A stretch of 64,000 nt of DNA. Source: Tridacna crocea (Eukaryota > Mollusca > Bivalvia > Cardiida > Cardiidae). The translations under genes and the position numbers were made by a program. The DNA lies in contig OX031057.1 in assembly GCA_943736015.1 (NCBI GenBank), positions 56,998,001 to 57,062,000 of the forward strand. The letters are read 5' to 3'. Of this stretch, positions 42,794-53,995 are shown in pieces; position 1 is the stretch's first letter, and the number at the start of each line of letters is the position of its first letter. The notes beneath the pieces were generated by a model, which saw nothing but the letters and a program-made list of their open reading frames with translations, was not told where the DNA came from and ran no database searches.

Positions 42794-45353
42794 CTGTCAA
42801 TCAAATTAATACAATGACATTATAACCTTAACTTATTACCAAACAAAATTTTCTGGTTTAGTCCAAATTGAAAGCAATAATTGCAGACAACAAAGAGTGA
42901 CTGAAATGGGGGGAATTTGTAAAAGTGTTGAAAACATCATTAGAAAAGGAGAAAATGCTGTATACCAGCATCTTGTCATTTCCTTATCATGTTTTAACCC
43001 TTTCCTAAACAAGCCCTGGTTTTTACGTGTCTGCATTTAAAGTCTTTTGGAAACACTGTGGGAAAAGAAGAAATTACTCATAAAAAGCAATTTCTCTTTT
43101 TCCCATAGTGTTTTCTACCCTTTTCTCCAAATCTAAAATTGTTGTCTGCAAACTCTTTCGGTTTGGAAGAGTCCAAACTTTGTCATTTGTGAAAGGGTTA
43201 AATCCTTTTATTCTGAAGATCGTTAAATCTCAAGACATTAAGACATTTTTACACACCTGTGAGATGGATAAGGAATTGTTTTCAATACCAATTTAGTATT
43301 AGACATCTGAAGGTATTGGTTGTCTAAATAAAGAGATGTTCTGGAAAATTTGTTTTGGTCTTAAGTAACAGCACAAAGCAGTACACAAAATCCTCTGATC
43401 TAATTTGAGAACCTCTTAGGATTGGGATGCATTTCCTAAATCAACAGTAGTTGCATCAATGCTTACACTCAAACAAGTGCTTCACACAAAATGGTGAATT
43501 TATTCATTCCATAGTCCAAGTGAAAACTTAGATATCATTTTGAGTTCAAAGAAAGATACCCCTAGAAAAGTGATTGGTAAACAGTGAATTTTGATTTAAC
43601 CCATTACCACACAATCCCTACTTTTGATGCCCCTGAGAAAGAAGCCTATAGAAAACATGATTGGAAAATGAGAAAATGCTGGTAACGAGCATTTCCTCCT
43701 TTTCCAACCATGGTTTCTACCCTTCACAAAACACATTTCAAATTTTCAGCCACTTTTATTTTGTCATCTGCAAATGCTTTTGATTTGGACAAACCTTAAA
43801 TTTTGTTGTTTGGTAATGAGTTAATTGTGTTTTATGCTGCTTTCAACGTTGTTTCAGTCATATTACTGCTACAGCTAAAATACACATGTATTTCCTGGGT
43901 CACATCAGTACTAGGCTAAGGCTCTGAAGTATTTTGCCCAAGGACACTTCTAAGAGAGACCCAGTGGATCTGCTGAGCCATCCACTTTACCACTGAGCCA
44001 GGCGGAACTCCCGGTCAACGATCCATGTAGCTTAATTCCTACACCTAGCTATGCCCTGAATGTAGCACAGATAAATATCACCAATGGCCATGTGACTTTT
44101 TGACTGGTTGGTTCTGGTCACAAATTCGATAAAAAAAATTAAATGCTCCCAACAGATTTTGTGTGGAAGTTTGAACTAAAATAGTTTCACAAGCAAAACA
44201 CAAAACTAAGACATTCACAAACAAAACACAAAACTAAAACATACCTGTTGCTTGCGTATTCAACAACCCTTCTTATTTAAATACAAATAATTTTGATTGA
44301 AATGTTGAACATAAGTAGAAAGCAGTTAATTTCATCTGTTACCCAAAGTGTTTACATTCCCAAAATACAAAAAAAAAAAATGGCTACTACACACAATCAT
44401 ATTTGTCAGTTTTATTTCCTAGATTTACATGTTGAAGTAAAGGGAGACAAGTGCACCCGACACAGGACTAGAACCCACGACTCCCAGAGCACTAGTACCA
44501 CAGTTCTACCTACTGACCTTGCAGGGCATCTGGTTGTGAGTCTACCCAACTCTCCTCCCTAACCCTCCTGTTTTTTTTTTTTTAGAAGTAACAAACTCCC
44601 TCTTCAGTCCCAATGGACTGCCTGTGCAGCTTCCCACATTTACCAAGTGACCTCATCCCCAATGAAGTAAATCTAAGGAGAAAATATGTGTGCCTGACAT
44701 GGATTCAAACCCATGATCCCTGGAACACTAGTGTCACAGCTCTACTGAGCTAGCTGTGCATCTATTTATGAGTCCATACAATGTCGCAACATTATAAATG
44801 ACTTTTACATGGTTATTTGGTATAATGAAATGTCTAATGATTTATCTGGTCATGTTCATTACTAGATGCAAATTCTATATCACTGCTTATTATTGAGACA
44901 GTACCGTGCACAAATACGAAATATTACAGTTCACTGTGTGCCAGAGCGTACTGTACAGTAGTGCTCAACGACTCATTTTTTAGACAAGCCCCACAAGGTT
45001 CTTACAGAAATCTGGCCAAGACATTTTTGCACGAATATGACGGCTTATCTTTGTCATCTGTCTTTTCAAACGGACTTTAAGGTACCGATATGATATAGAT
45101 AGAAATTTGGCTCGAGAAAAACAGTTACCTCTCTTCTATCAGTTAAACACAAAATTTGAAAGTAATTTTCAATCTGGTTACAGTCGTGCCTCCTCTCTAT
45201 TTCAACTACTTCGTAGTTAGGAAACTTCAATTTATAGCCCTCAAGTACATTCTTTGCTGTCGTAGATTCAGGTGAGTATGTTTTAGAAAACAGAAGGACT
45301 TTCCTTTGTTTAAGTTTTTTGTCAACAAACGGTTTTGCTCCTGCACCCGCCAT
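42680..45353 (-). CDS. Glutaredoxin-fold protein lacking active-site cysteines (two exons)
   Basis: Exons 45353-45129 and 42793-42680 join in phase 0 (donor GTAACT, acceptor TTGATTGACAG) into 112 residues plus stop. The sequence follows the monothiol/dithiol glutaredoxin pattern: FVDKKLKQRKVLLFSKTYSP, the position of CPYC occupied by S27-P-E-S30, VVEIERRHDCNQIENYF, the cis-proline VP at 76-77 (EVPQLFIDGRYVGGFKEI), and the GG pair at 87-88 that binds glutathione. Both redox cysteines are serine, so classical thiol-disulfide exchange is not expected; glutathione binding or a scaffolding role is possible. The start at 45353 has a strong context (AAAATGG). An upstream in-frame ATG at 45395 would add 14 residues. 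The intron (2.3 kb) contains MITEs and SINEs, and a transposon lies just upstream of the start. Confidence 0.88.
42828..42997 (-). mobile_element. MITE, truncated by a neighbouring copy (glutaredoxin intron)
   Basis: Left end TTAACTTATTACCAAACA; the palindrome is followed directly by the TTAACCC of the next copy. It starts 35 bp from the exon 2 acceptor. Confidence 0.78.
42994..43201 (+). mobile_element. TTAA-flanked palindromic MITE (glutaredoxin intron)
   Basis: TTAACCCTTTCCTAAACA to ATTTGTGAAAGGGTTAA, with central palindrome. Confidence 0.83.
43596..43824 (+). mobile_element. TTAA-flanked palindromic MITE (glutaredoxin intron)
   Basis: Complete copy TTAACCCATTACCACACA to TTTGGTAATGAGTTAA. 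Confidence 0.88.
43828..44010 (-). mobile_element. tRNA-derived SINE (glutaredoxin intron)
   Basis: Inverse copy with head GCCTGGCTCAGTGGTAAAG at the right and tail TTGAAAGCAGCATAAAACAC at the left. It starts next to the TTAA of the MITE. Confidence 0.75.
44420..44545 (-). mobile_element. tRNA-related SINE head
   Basis: On the minus strand CAAGGTCAGTAGGTAGAAC (A box) and GTGGGTTCTAGTCC (B box), a second tRNA-derived family. Confidence 0.65.
44600..44770 (-). mobile_element. tRNA-related SINE, second copy
   Basis: Minus strand CTAGCTCAGTAGAGC (A box) and ATGGGTTTGAATCC (B box). Both copies share the CACTAGTG loop region and are separated by a T-run. Confidence 0.65.
45129..45353 (-). CDS. 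Glutaredoxin-like exon 1
   Basis: Encodes residues 1-75, MAGAGAKPFVDKKLKQRKVL to LCLTDRRE, including the SPES variant of the active site; donor GTAACT at 45128. Confidence 0.88.
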
Positions 45354-45393
45354 TTTGGCGTCCTTGGATATGATCGCTATCATGTAGACGCTC

Positions 45394-48300
45394 ATTGCTA
45401 TGGGTCTCCCTAATCAGCGTCAGGAAATGTCGGGAAGCGTCACGAAGCGTAATGAAGCGTCACAGGCACAAATATTCCATTTTCACGTTGTTTTTGTAAT
45501 AATAATGGAAGATCTAACACATTCTATCAGAATCTTATATATTAGAGTGTATTTTGACTCAAATATGGGATAAAACCACCTGCCGATTCAGCGTCACGAA
45601 ATATGGCGGACAACTGTGGAAGCGTCAAAAGGTGTGAAGTCGAGAATAAGCGTCACGAAATATACATGTAGTAGATAAATTTAACGACTTAAAGAGCGGT
45701 AGGTAATAAAACAATTACCAAAATTAAAGAATGAGTATTTTCATGAATAATGACGTTAAATGTGGCAACAGCAGAAAAAAATATGATTTCACTTACCTTT
45801 CCAAATAATGCTTAATCCATAATCCCCATGAAGGCATATTTAGCGTCACGAGATCCAATCACTGTACTACGGGCTGGTAAGCCATATAATATTGAGCGTC
45901 ACGAGATCCAATTACTGTATTACTGGCTAGAAAGCGACACAAAGTATTCATGCAGCGTCACGAGATCCGATCACTGTATTAAAGCTAGGTTAGAAAGCTA
46001 CTCTAAATATTCAGCATCACGAGATCCGATGACTGTATTAAGGGTTAGAAACCGACTCTAAGTCTTCAGAGTCATGAGATCCGATGACTGTATTAGGGGT
46101 TAGAAAACGCTTCAAAGTATTCAGCGCCATGAGATCAGATCTCTGTATTAAAGGTTAGAAAGCAACTCAAAGTATTCAGCGTCACGGAAGCGTCACAAAG
46201 TATTCAGCGTCACGAGATCCGATCTCTGTATTAAAGGTTAGAAAGCCACTCAGAGTATTCAGCGTCACGTGATCCGATCACTGTTTTACGGACACCGACA
46301 GTATTCAGCGTCATGAGATATAGTATTGAATATTACTAGTAAGACATAACGTCAATTGTTAAGCGTCAGGAGCTACAAAATCTCTCAGAAACATTGTTGC
46401 AATGTGTTTCAATACCTCGCATTTCATAACTTATCAGATCTCCTGTTCCTAGAACGTTTTCTCTACCATGAGAGAATCGCCATTCCATAAAACAAGATTT
46501 GGTTAGGTACTACAAGAGAACAGAAGCCTGTCATAGAAACATTGCGGGAATGTGATAAATAGAGTTTTTTCCGTATAACATTTTTGTTTAGGTTTCTCGC
46601 TGCTGATCATGATTTCCTCAATTGTAATACTCGATTGTAATCCAGTTGCTTGTGAACGTATATTTCTGCAAAGTCCTTGTGAAAGCAATTCAAGAAAAAC
46701 ATGAACAGGAGCACTGGTCGCCTTTATATAACTGACAAAAAGGATGCCTGGCCAAAATGCCTCGGAAATCAGTTATTTATCAGACAAAATGGCTTAAAAT
46801 TGTATTAGCCTATTGTATCGTTACCTACGGTGATTGGAATTGCCCCAGCCAAGGCTGTTTTGCAGGAGGAATAGTAGAAGAAATGTGCTACGTGTAAAAC
46901 ATCATTACAGAACAGAACATTTTAATAATCCCAACGACGATTAGTAATTTTAGATGTCACCCTCAAAACGTCCGAAACTTGGCATTTTTTACACCTATGC
47001 TTAACCACTTCAGACTCGTCAGATCGGATTTCATATACAGTAAATCCATAATCTATATGGTGATATGGATTTGTTTTTAATAATAAGCGCAGAACAAGAT
47101 ATTTGTAGTTATCAAATGAAGATTCAACTGTACAGTCTATACACTTTTATTTTTGACATGTTCTCAACGCATCATTATCTTTTCTGTTGGTTGCAAATAA
47201 TAAAAACTAGTGAACTTTAATTATCGTCAATCTAGATGATTAATTGGTTTGTTAGCTATTTGATCAGCATGTCATTTTCCAATCAAAAAGGTGTGAAAAA
47301 GCACGCTCGCATTAATTGATACCTGTAGGTGATCCATTTAAATTAAAGTGTATTACATGTATATAGCAGGAAGGAGAAGAGTCGGGTTTTATTTTTATCA
47401 CTTAAAGAAGAAATTGATTTGGACTAAAATGAAAAACTTATATATATGCTGAAAAAGAGCAATTTTGTCCCATTACCACACCATTTTTCTCAAATTTATG
47501 CATTGATGAGTACCATGGGTAGAAAAAACATAGTGAATGATATAATGATGAATGTTTTTCCACCTCTATGGCCATTTTTATAACAATTGTTCTTAGAGAA
47601 TGTAAATACATGTTCACCATGTCGCTTATCCGTATTTAATTTTTTTGTTTTTGTTTGAGTCTTGCAATGCAAATTACATTTTTTTCATAGATAATTTCTT
47701 GTATTCCAAGGCTTGTGGTCTTTTGTAATATTGCATTGAATAACGTTCCATTGAATAGCAGTTCTGTGTTGGAAAAGGAGACCTTCTACTTTGTGAAATG
47801 CGAGCTATTTATCCTCTTCCCACAATGCTTCTAAAAGACTTATTGAATCTCCTGAGGCCGAGTATTATTATCTTCGCAATATAGTCTAAGAATCTCGTGA
47901 CGCTGAATACATGTTTATTGCCGCTAGTACATATATAGACATACAGTGGTACCAACAATTCTCGTGACGCTGATTTCATACTACATACTAAGGAGAGGCT
48001 GATCCGTGATACAGTGATACGATTGCATGACGCTGAAAACTATGTGTCTTACTAGGCTGTAGTACAGTGATTGGATCTAGTATACCTGCATGAGGATTAT
48101 GGATTAAGCACTATTTGGAAAGGTAAGTAAAATCACCTTTTTTGTTGTTGTTGTTGCCACTTTTAATGTCATTATTCATGAAAATACTCATTCTCTTTTT
48201 TGTTATTGTTCTATTAGATCTACCTACAGCTCTTAAATTTGTTAATTTTATCTAGTATATTTCGTGACGCTTATTCTCGACTTCACACCTCTTGACGCTT

Positions 48301-48528
48301 CCACAGTTGTCCGCCATATTTCGTGACGCTGAATCGGCAGGTGGTTTTATCCCATATTTGAGTCAAAATACACTCTAATATATAAGATTCTGATAGAATG
48401 TGTTAGATCTTCCATTATTATTACAAAAACAACGTGAAAAATGGAATATTTGTGCCTGTGACGCTTCATGACGCTTCGTGACGCTTCCTGACGTTTCCTG
48501 ACGCTGATAAGGGAGACCGCATTGCTAT
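45394..48528. mobile_element. Long-inverted-repeat element rich in TGACGC motifs, 8-bp target duplication
   Basis: The element 45402-48520 lies between direct repeats ATTGCTAT (45394-45401 and 48521-48528). The ends are inverted: GGTCTCCCTAATCAGCGTCA at the left, TGACGCTGATAAGGGAGACC at the right. Inverted arms of at least 400 bp (45402-45830 against 48110-48520) are highly similar. Inside the left arm a minisatellite of about 58 bp (45835-46340) repeats AGCGTCACGAGATCCGATCA-type units. About 18 copies of GCGTCA lie in the left arm, with inverted TGACGC in the right arm. No transposase was found. The 8-bp duplication fits hAT-type mobilisation. The centre (46380-47870) holds degenerate MITE words but no gene. 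Confidence 0.82.
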
Positions 48529-48529
48529 A

Positions 48530-49190
48530 GACGTTTGCCCTTGCGTTACTAAAACACTGACAGATTCATTTACATGTACATAAAATGCCTGCAATACGAG
48601 AAACGGGGCATTCAGACGTTTGCGTAAAGTGCTGTTTCGGATCGGCTCGCTGACTAATCCAAGACGACAATTTTCGTTCTTAGGTAATTTTCTGCTATGT
48701 GCAATTTTACTGCAGGAAAATTTTGATGTAGTCGTAAAGTGTCGTCTCTGATTAGCCTGTGCGGAATAGACGATTTGCCAATTAAATTTGATATAAGCGA
48801 TATTTCCATTTTATCGTAAGCGGCGCACCGGAAGTATCACGTGACACCGGACAATCAAAGCATTATTTCAATAACAAATGCCGTATGTCCCGTTCACAGA
48901 TCCTTTAAATTTGGACAAATTCATCACTGAAAAAAGGTGACATAGTAAGAAATCTATATGAAATCAATTCTAACACAATTTATTCATATTTCATGACATT
49001 GCTTTTGAAAAAGAATAACTAGGAATAGACAAAATACGCATTTTATGAGATCGTATTGAAATAAAGAGCATGTAGAAAGTAAGAATGAACTTACCCTCTG
49101 TAACGTGTATAAAATTCATAATCCCATCCACTAATTATCACCAAACGGGTAAATAAATATGAAACAAAAGATAAGAAGGGTCAATTTAAT
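48530..49190. other. Upstream flank of the glutaredoxin gene; degenerate repeat only
   Basis: Contains an imperfect inverted repeat around 48610-48770 (CGTAAAGTGCTGTTTCGGAT / CGTAAAGTGTCGTCTCTGAT with GCCTGTGCGG). No open frame with recognisable content. Confidence 0.4.
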
Positions 49191-49779
49191 GTGACACGTG
49201 TGTGTTAATCTGTAAGACGTAAGTACATTACAGCTGTCCTAAAGGTCTTCCGCCCTGTCTAGCACAGTGCGATACCGAGATCAAAGGAACACCGAGTTAA
49301 CCCTTCACCCATTTTTTTTTTATATATAAAACTTCATAAGATGCATATTTTTAAATACATATACTCAAAATGAAGCTTGAATAATTATTTTGTGAAGAAG
49401 GTATGGAAAGTTTTAAATTTGAAGCCACGTTTCCTTCGTTCATGATCTATAATATGAAGTTATTCATCACTAGGAACATGCCTGAAAGTGCAACAAAGAC
49501 GTTTGATAATAGTGCTATTATATCAGTAAATGGACTGTCCCTGTCTTTCTGAATACACTGGACAGCTATTTAACCTTTAAACCAAAGTATTTTGAGTTAT
49601 GGGGATCCGGAAAAAAAGGGGCCAGACTGTGCTTATTTTGCTCATTTTATGTTATTTGTCTCGCTTTCTTAACCTTCACACAACTCCGCCTTCCCCCACC
49701 CCCCCCCCGAAAAAAAAAAAACGAAAAAAAGTAATCAATATACAGTTCAGAGACATCTGCGAAAAATGAATTTTCAAAG

Positions 49780-49945
49780 TGTGAGAGGAAATATTGTGGG
49801 GAAAAAAGGAAGAGATTGCAACAAGCACTTTCTTCTGTCCCAACAATATTCTTTTACTTTTTCAAGGACAATTACAACCATTTGGCCTTTTTTTATTCTA
49901 TCGTCTCCGTATGCTTAGTATCTGGACGAGTTCAAAGTGTTGGCG
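49780..49945 (+). mobile_element. Degenerate palindromic MITE
   Basis: Words ATATTGTGGGGAAAAAAGGA and TTCTGTCCCAACAATATTCT mark an eroded palindrome. Confidence 0.5.
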
Positions 49946-49972
49946 TCGGCTGAAAACATTCACGGTAACTAT

Positions 49973-50200
49973 TTTACCTTTTACCAGACGACAAAATTTT
50001 AGACTGGACAAAATTGAAAGCACTTGCAGATGACAAAATACGTTACTCAAAAATTTACCTTCGATTCCAGCAGGGTATGAAACATTGTGGGAAAAGGAGA
50101 AAAATGTTTGTTACCAGCATTTTTTCCTTTTCCCACAATGTTTTTAAAAGGCTTATATCTCACGATCATAAAAACCAGGAAATGTTTGGTAAAAGGTTAA
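49973..50200 (-). mobile_element. TTAA-ended palindromic MITE
   Basis: Left end TTTTACCAGACGACAAAATT, palindrome, right end GTTTGGTAAAAGGTTAA. Confidence 0.83.
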
Positions 50201-50330
50201 AACCCTATACCACATAACCCAAGCTTTTTACGACCCTGAGAAATACTGCTTTTGAAAATGTTATTAAATGGGGATAAAGTTCTGGTAACCAACATTTTCT
50301 CCTTTTTCTTTGCTATCCAAAATAGCGTAA
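50197..50330 (+). mobile_element. MITE left half abutting the previous copy
   Basis: Shares the TTAA at 50197-50200; ACCCTATACCACATAACC and a partial palindrome, right half missing. Confidence 0.7.
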
Positions 50331-50769
50331 AAAAGGGGAAAATAACATTTATATAACTGCAATAGACCTTCCCTATTTTTATGTCTGATTGGTCAACTAA
50401 TGTTTGCCGAATTCCGTAGCTAAGTTTGTAACCTACAGGCTCGAAATCCAGGGGTTGGTGATTTTAATTATTTAAACTATTAAAGTGATAGTAATTCTTT
50501 TTTTTTTTAATCGTTCCAGTATCTGCAAATAGACAGACACAGTCTGTTTACCAAAAACTGGGACATTATACAGTTTGAATTTACGGGATTCTTTTTCAGT
50601 GGGCAAATACGTGCTATACTTGTTTTCATTGAAAAGCTAGTGAAGGGTTAGCTGGGTGTTCTTTTGATCTCGGTATTTCACCGTCAAAGTGGGTGCATCT
50701 ATTTGAAAAGCTGTTATGCTCTTCTTAGGCACCGACTAACACACACGTGTCATAATTGTTTATTACGTT

Positions 50770-51820
50770 CAGTCTGACGTTGATCACATGTAAAGGTTTG
50801 GAATTGTTTAAATCTGTTACAGGGGGTAAGTCTGTTCTTATCATTGGCCCCTTCAATTTTTTGTTTTCAAATGCATTATTATGTAACCTGATTTAACTGG
50901 TCTCAGTTTAACTGTATATTTGCTCTCATTTCTTTCGGACAGGGAGGGGAATTTGATTTTCAAGTTATTAAACCTTATCCTACTAAATAATAATATGACA
51001 CAAATTTTAAAGACGATATTATTTCAAAGGAATATCTCCAGGTAAAATATCTCCGTTTCGGACAGTGTAGATCTAGGATCAGACTGCACGTTTTTCGTAA
51101 TCTGATCTTGATCTAAATTATCTGCAAAAAGTCGTTGAGTCGCGCTTCGCAGCATAAGGGTTAATTCAGTCTGCATACAAAAAGTTCTAGCAACACGCCC
51201 GACAGGAGACAGCGCTGCTTATGATCTCTGAAGTTTACCGAAAGATTCACAGAACGAGTTCTTTTTTTGTGTGTGTCGTCGAAAAAGATAATTGATAAAA
51301 CTACTGGCATGGTCAATTAAGGGTTTTTGTTGTCTTATATATCACGTTTAGGGTAAATTCCATTTAAAAGATATGACCTTTTCACTATTCGGTATGTTCA
51401 AGATTGGAAAAGATTGTCCGGTGGAGAGTACTCACAAGGGAAGTAACTCGTGGTGACGCGTCAGTAATGGAATTTGGCAGATGGTCTATTGCAAGCTGAC
51501 CCGAGACGGCACTTCACGCAAATGTCCGAAAGTCCCTTTTCTCGTGTTGATCATTTTCTTTTCTCATTTTACCAAATTTAGGTAGGGTTCCATACAAAAC
51601 CTCACGGTATCTGACATGCCATGGAGGGAGGTTACTCACTTTCACGGTGACCAAAGATTTACGGCAACCTGCGTTCTATCACGAATGCAAGCCTGCTCCA
51701 CCCGGCCCATCAAATTCTTATCAGCCCTCCAACGTTACTGTTGTTCTTGTCAAGGTCTAACTCGTCCATCATGTTCTGTTAAGGTTTTCACAGATATAAT
51801 GACATGCAAAGAGTTTGTTT
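50770..51820. other. No gene recognised
   Basis: Open frames here are short and without recognisable domains. No strong repeat signature was seen. Confidence 0.4.
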
Positions 51821-51822
51821 TT

Positions 51823-53995
51823 AGCTCACCTGAGCACAAAGTGCTCAGAGTGAGCTATTGTGATAGTGCTGTGTCCGTCGTCAGTCGTGCGTCGTCCGTC
51901 ATCAACTTTTACCTTGTGTACGCTCTAGAGGCCACATTTTCAGTCCGATACCGATGAAAGTTGGTCAGGATGTTTGCCTCGATGAAATCTCAGACGATTT
52001 CGAAAATGGGTCATGTCGGGTCAAAAACTAGGTCACTATGTCAAATCTTAGAAAAACCTTGTGTACGCTCTAGAGGCCACATTTTCAGTTGGGTACTCAT
52101 CAAATTTGGTCAGAATGTTTGTCTGGATGATATTTCAGACGAGTTCGAAATGGGTCATGTGGGGTCAAAAACTAGGTTACTAGGTCAAATTTTCGAAAAA
52201 CCTTGTGTACGCTCTAGAGGCCACATTTTCAGTCCAAAACTCTTGGTAGTTCTTCAGAATCTTTGTCTTGATGATTTCTCGGACGAGTTCGAAAACGGGC
52301 CATGTCGGGTCAAGAACTAGGTCACTAGGTCAAATTTTAGAAAAACCTTGTGTACGCTCTAGAGGCCACATTTTCAGTCCGATACTCATGAAACTTGGTC
52401 AGGATGTTGGCCTAGATAATATCTTGGACGAGTTTGAAAATGGGTTATGTCGGGTCAAAAACTAGGTCACTAGGTCAAATCGTAGAAAAACCTTGTGTAC
52501 GCTCTAGAGGCCTTATTTTCCGTCCAAAACTCTTGGAAGTTCTTCAGAATATTTGTCTTGATAATATCTCGGACAAGTCCAAAAATATTTCGTGTCGGGT
52601 CAAAAACTAGGTCACTAGGTCAATTCTTAGAAAAACCTTGTGTACGCTCTAGAGGCCACATTTTCAGTCAGATACTCATAAAAGTTAGTCAGGATGTTTG
52701 CCTCGATGAAATCTAGGACGAGTTTGAAAATTGGTCATGCCAGGTAAAAAACTAGGTCTCTAGGTCAAATCTTGGAAAAACCTTGTGTAAGCTCTAAAGG
52801 CAACATTTTCAGTCGGATACTCATGAAAATTGGTCAGGATCTTTGCCTGGATGATTTCTCGGACAAGATTGAAAATGGGTTATGTGGGGTCAAAAACTAG
52901 GTCACTAGGTCAGATTTTAGAAAAACCTTGTGAACTCTCTAGAGGCCACATTTTCAGTCCAAAACTCTTGAAAGTTAATCAGAATGTTTGTCTTGATGAT
53001 ATCTCGGACAATTTCGAAAATGGGTCATGTGGGATCAAAAACTAGGTCACAAGGTCAAATCTTAGGAAAACATTGTGTACGCTCTAGAGGCCACATTTTC
53101 AGTCCAAAACTCTTGAAAGTTGATCAGAATATTTGCTTTTATGATATCTTGGACGACTTTGAAAATGGGTTATGTGGAGTCAAAAACTAGGTCACCAGGT
53201 CAAATGTTAGAAAAACCGTTTGTAGGCTCTAGAGGCCACATTTTCAGTCCAAAACTCTTGTAAGTTGATGAGAATGTTTGCCTTGATGATATATTAGACG
53301 AGTTAGAAAATGGGTCATTGGGGGTTAAAAGCTAGGTCATCAGGTCAAATCTTAGAAAAAACTTGTATATGCTCCGGATGCCACATTTTCAGTCCAAGAC
53401 TCTTGAAAATTAGTCAGAATGTTTGCCTTTATAATATCTTGGATGAGTTTGAAAATGAATTATGTTGGGTCAAAAACTGGGTCAATAGGTCAAATGTTAT
53501 AAACACCTTTTGTATGCTCTGGATGACACACTTTCAGTCTGATACTCCTAAAACCTTTTCAGAATATTTGTCCTGGTGATACCTTGAATGAGTTTGAAAA
53601 TGGGTCATGTGGAGTCAAAAACTTGGTCAATGGGTCAGAAAGAAAAACCTTGTGTACACTATAGAGGCTACATTTTCTGCCTGATACTCTTCAGACTTGG
53701 TCAGAATGTTTGTTTTGGTGATGTCTCAAAAGAGTTTGATAATGGGTAATTGTCAGGTCCAAAACTAGGTCACTTGGTGAAATCTTAGAAAAAACTTTTG
53801 TACGCTGTAGAGGCCACATTTTCAGTCTAATACTCATGAAACTTGGTCAGAATGTTTTTCTTATTGATATCTCAAAAGTGTTTGATGATGGATAATTTCT
53901 GATAAAAAAAACTAGGTCACTGGGAAACTAGATGAATCATGTTTGGTCAATAGACTCAGGTGAGCGATTTCAGGGCCATCATGTCCCTCTTGTTG
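51823..53995 (+). mobile_element. Large satellite-bearing element, about fourteen 145-bp units
   Basis: 5' end AGCTCACCTGAGCACAAAG with inverted TGCTCAGAGTGAGCT, then GTGTCCGTCGTCAGTCGTGC. About fourteen units of roughly 145 bp follow (CTCTAGAGGCCACATTTTC and TCAAAAACTAGGTCACTAGG as markers), progressively diverged toward the right. The 3' end is GACTCAGGTGAGCGATTTCA then GGGCCATCATGTCCCTCTTG. It has the same ends as the elements at 34597 and 39652, but an unrelated internal unit. The short open frames across it are products of the repeat. Confidence 0.85.

Larger units (their letters stand above)
49192..50758. mobile_element. Inverted-repeat element, arms about 120 bp
   Basis: The left arm 49192-49312 (GACACGTGTGTGTTAATCTG to ACCGAGTTAACCCTTCAC) is matched in reverse by 50640-50758 (GTGAAGGGTTAGCTGGGTGT to AACACACACGTGTC). 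Two MITEs have inserted in the interior. No coding sequence. Confidence 0.6.

Noticed and set aside
46000-46340. CRISPR-like short repeats with AGCGTCACGAGATCC
   Set aside because: The spacer parts are also repeats (TTAGAAAGC, AAGTATTCAG); it is a 58-bp minisatellite in a transposon arm.
51616-53579. Several plus-strand open frames with RSLGQILEKPCVRSRGHIFS-type repeats
   Set aside because: They are translations of the 145-bp satellite units; starts and stops vary from unit to unit, and there is no conserved protein.
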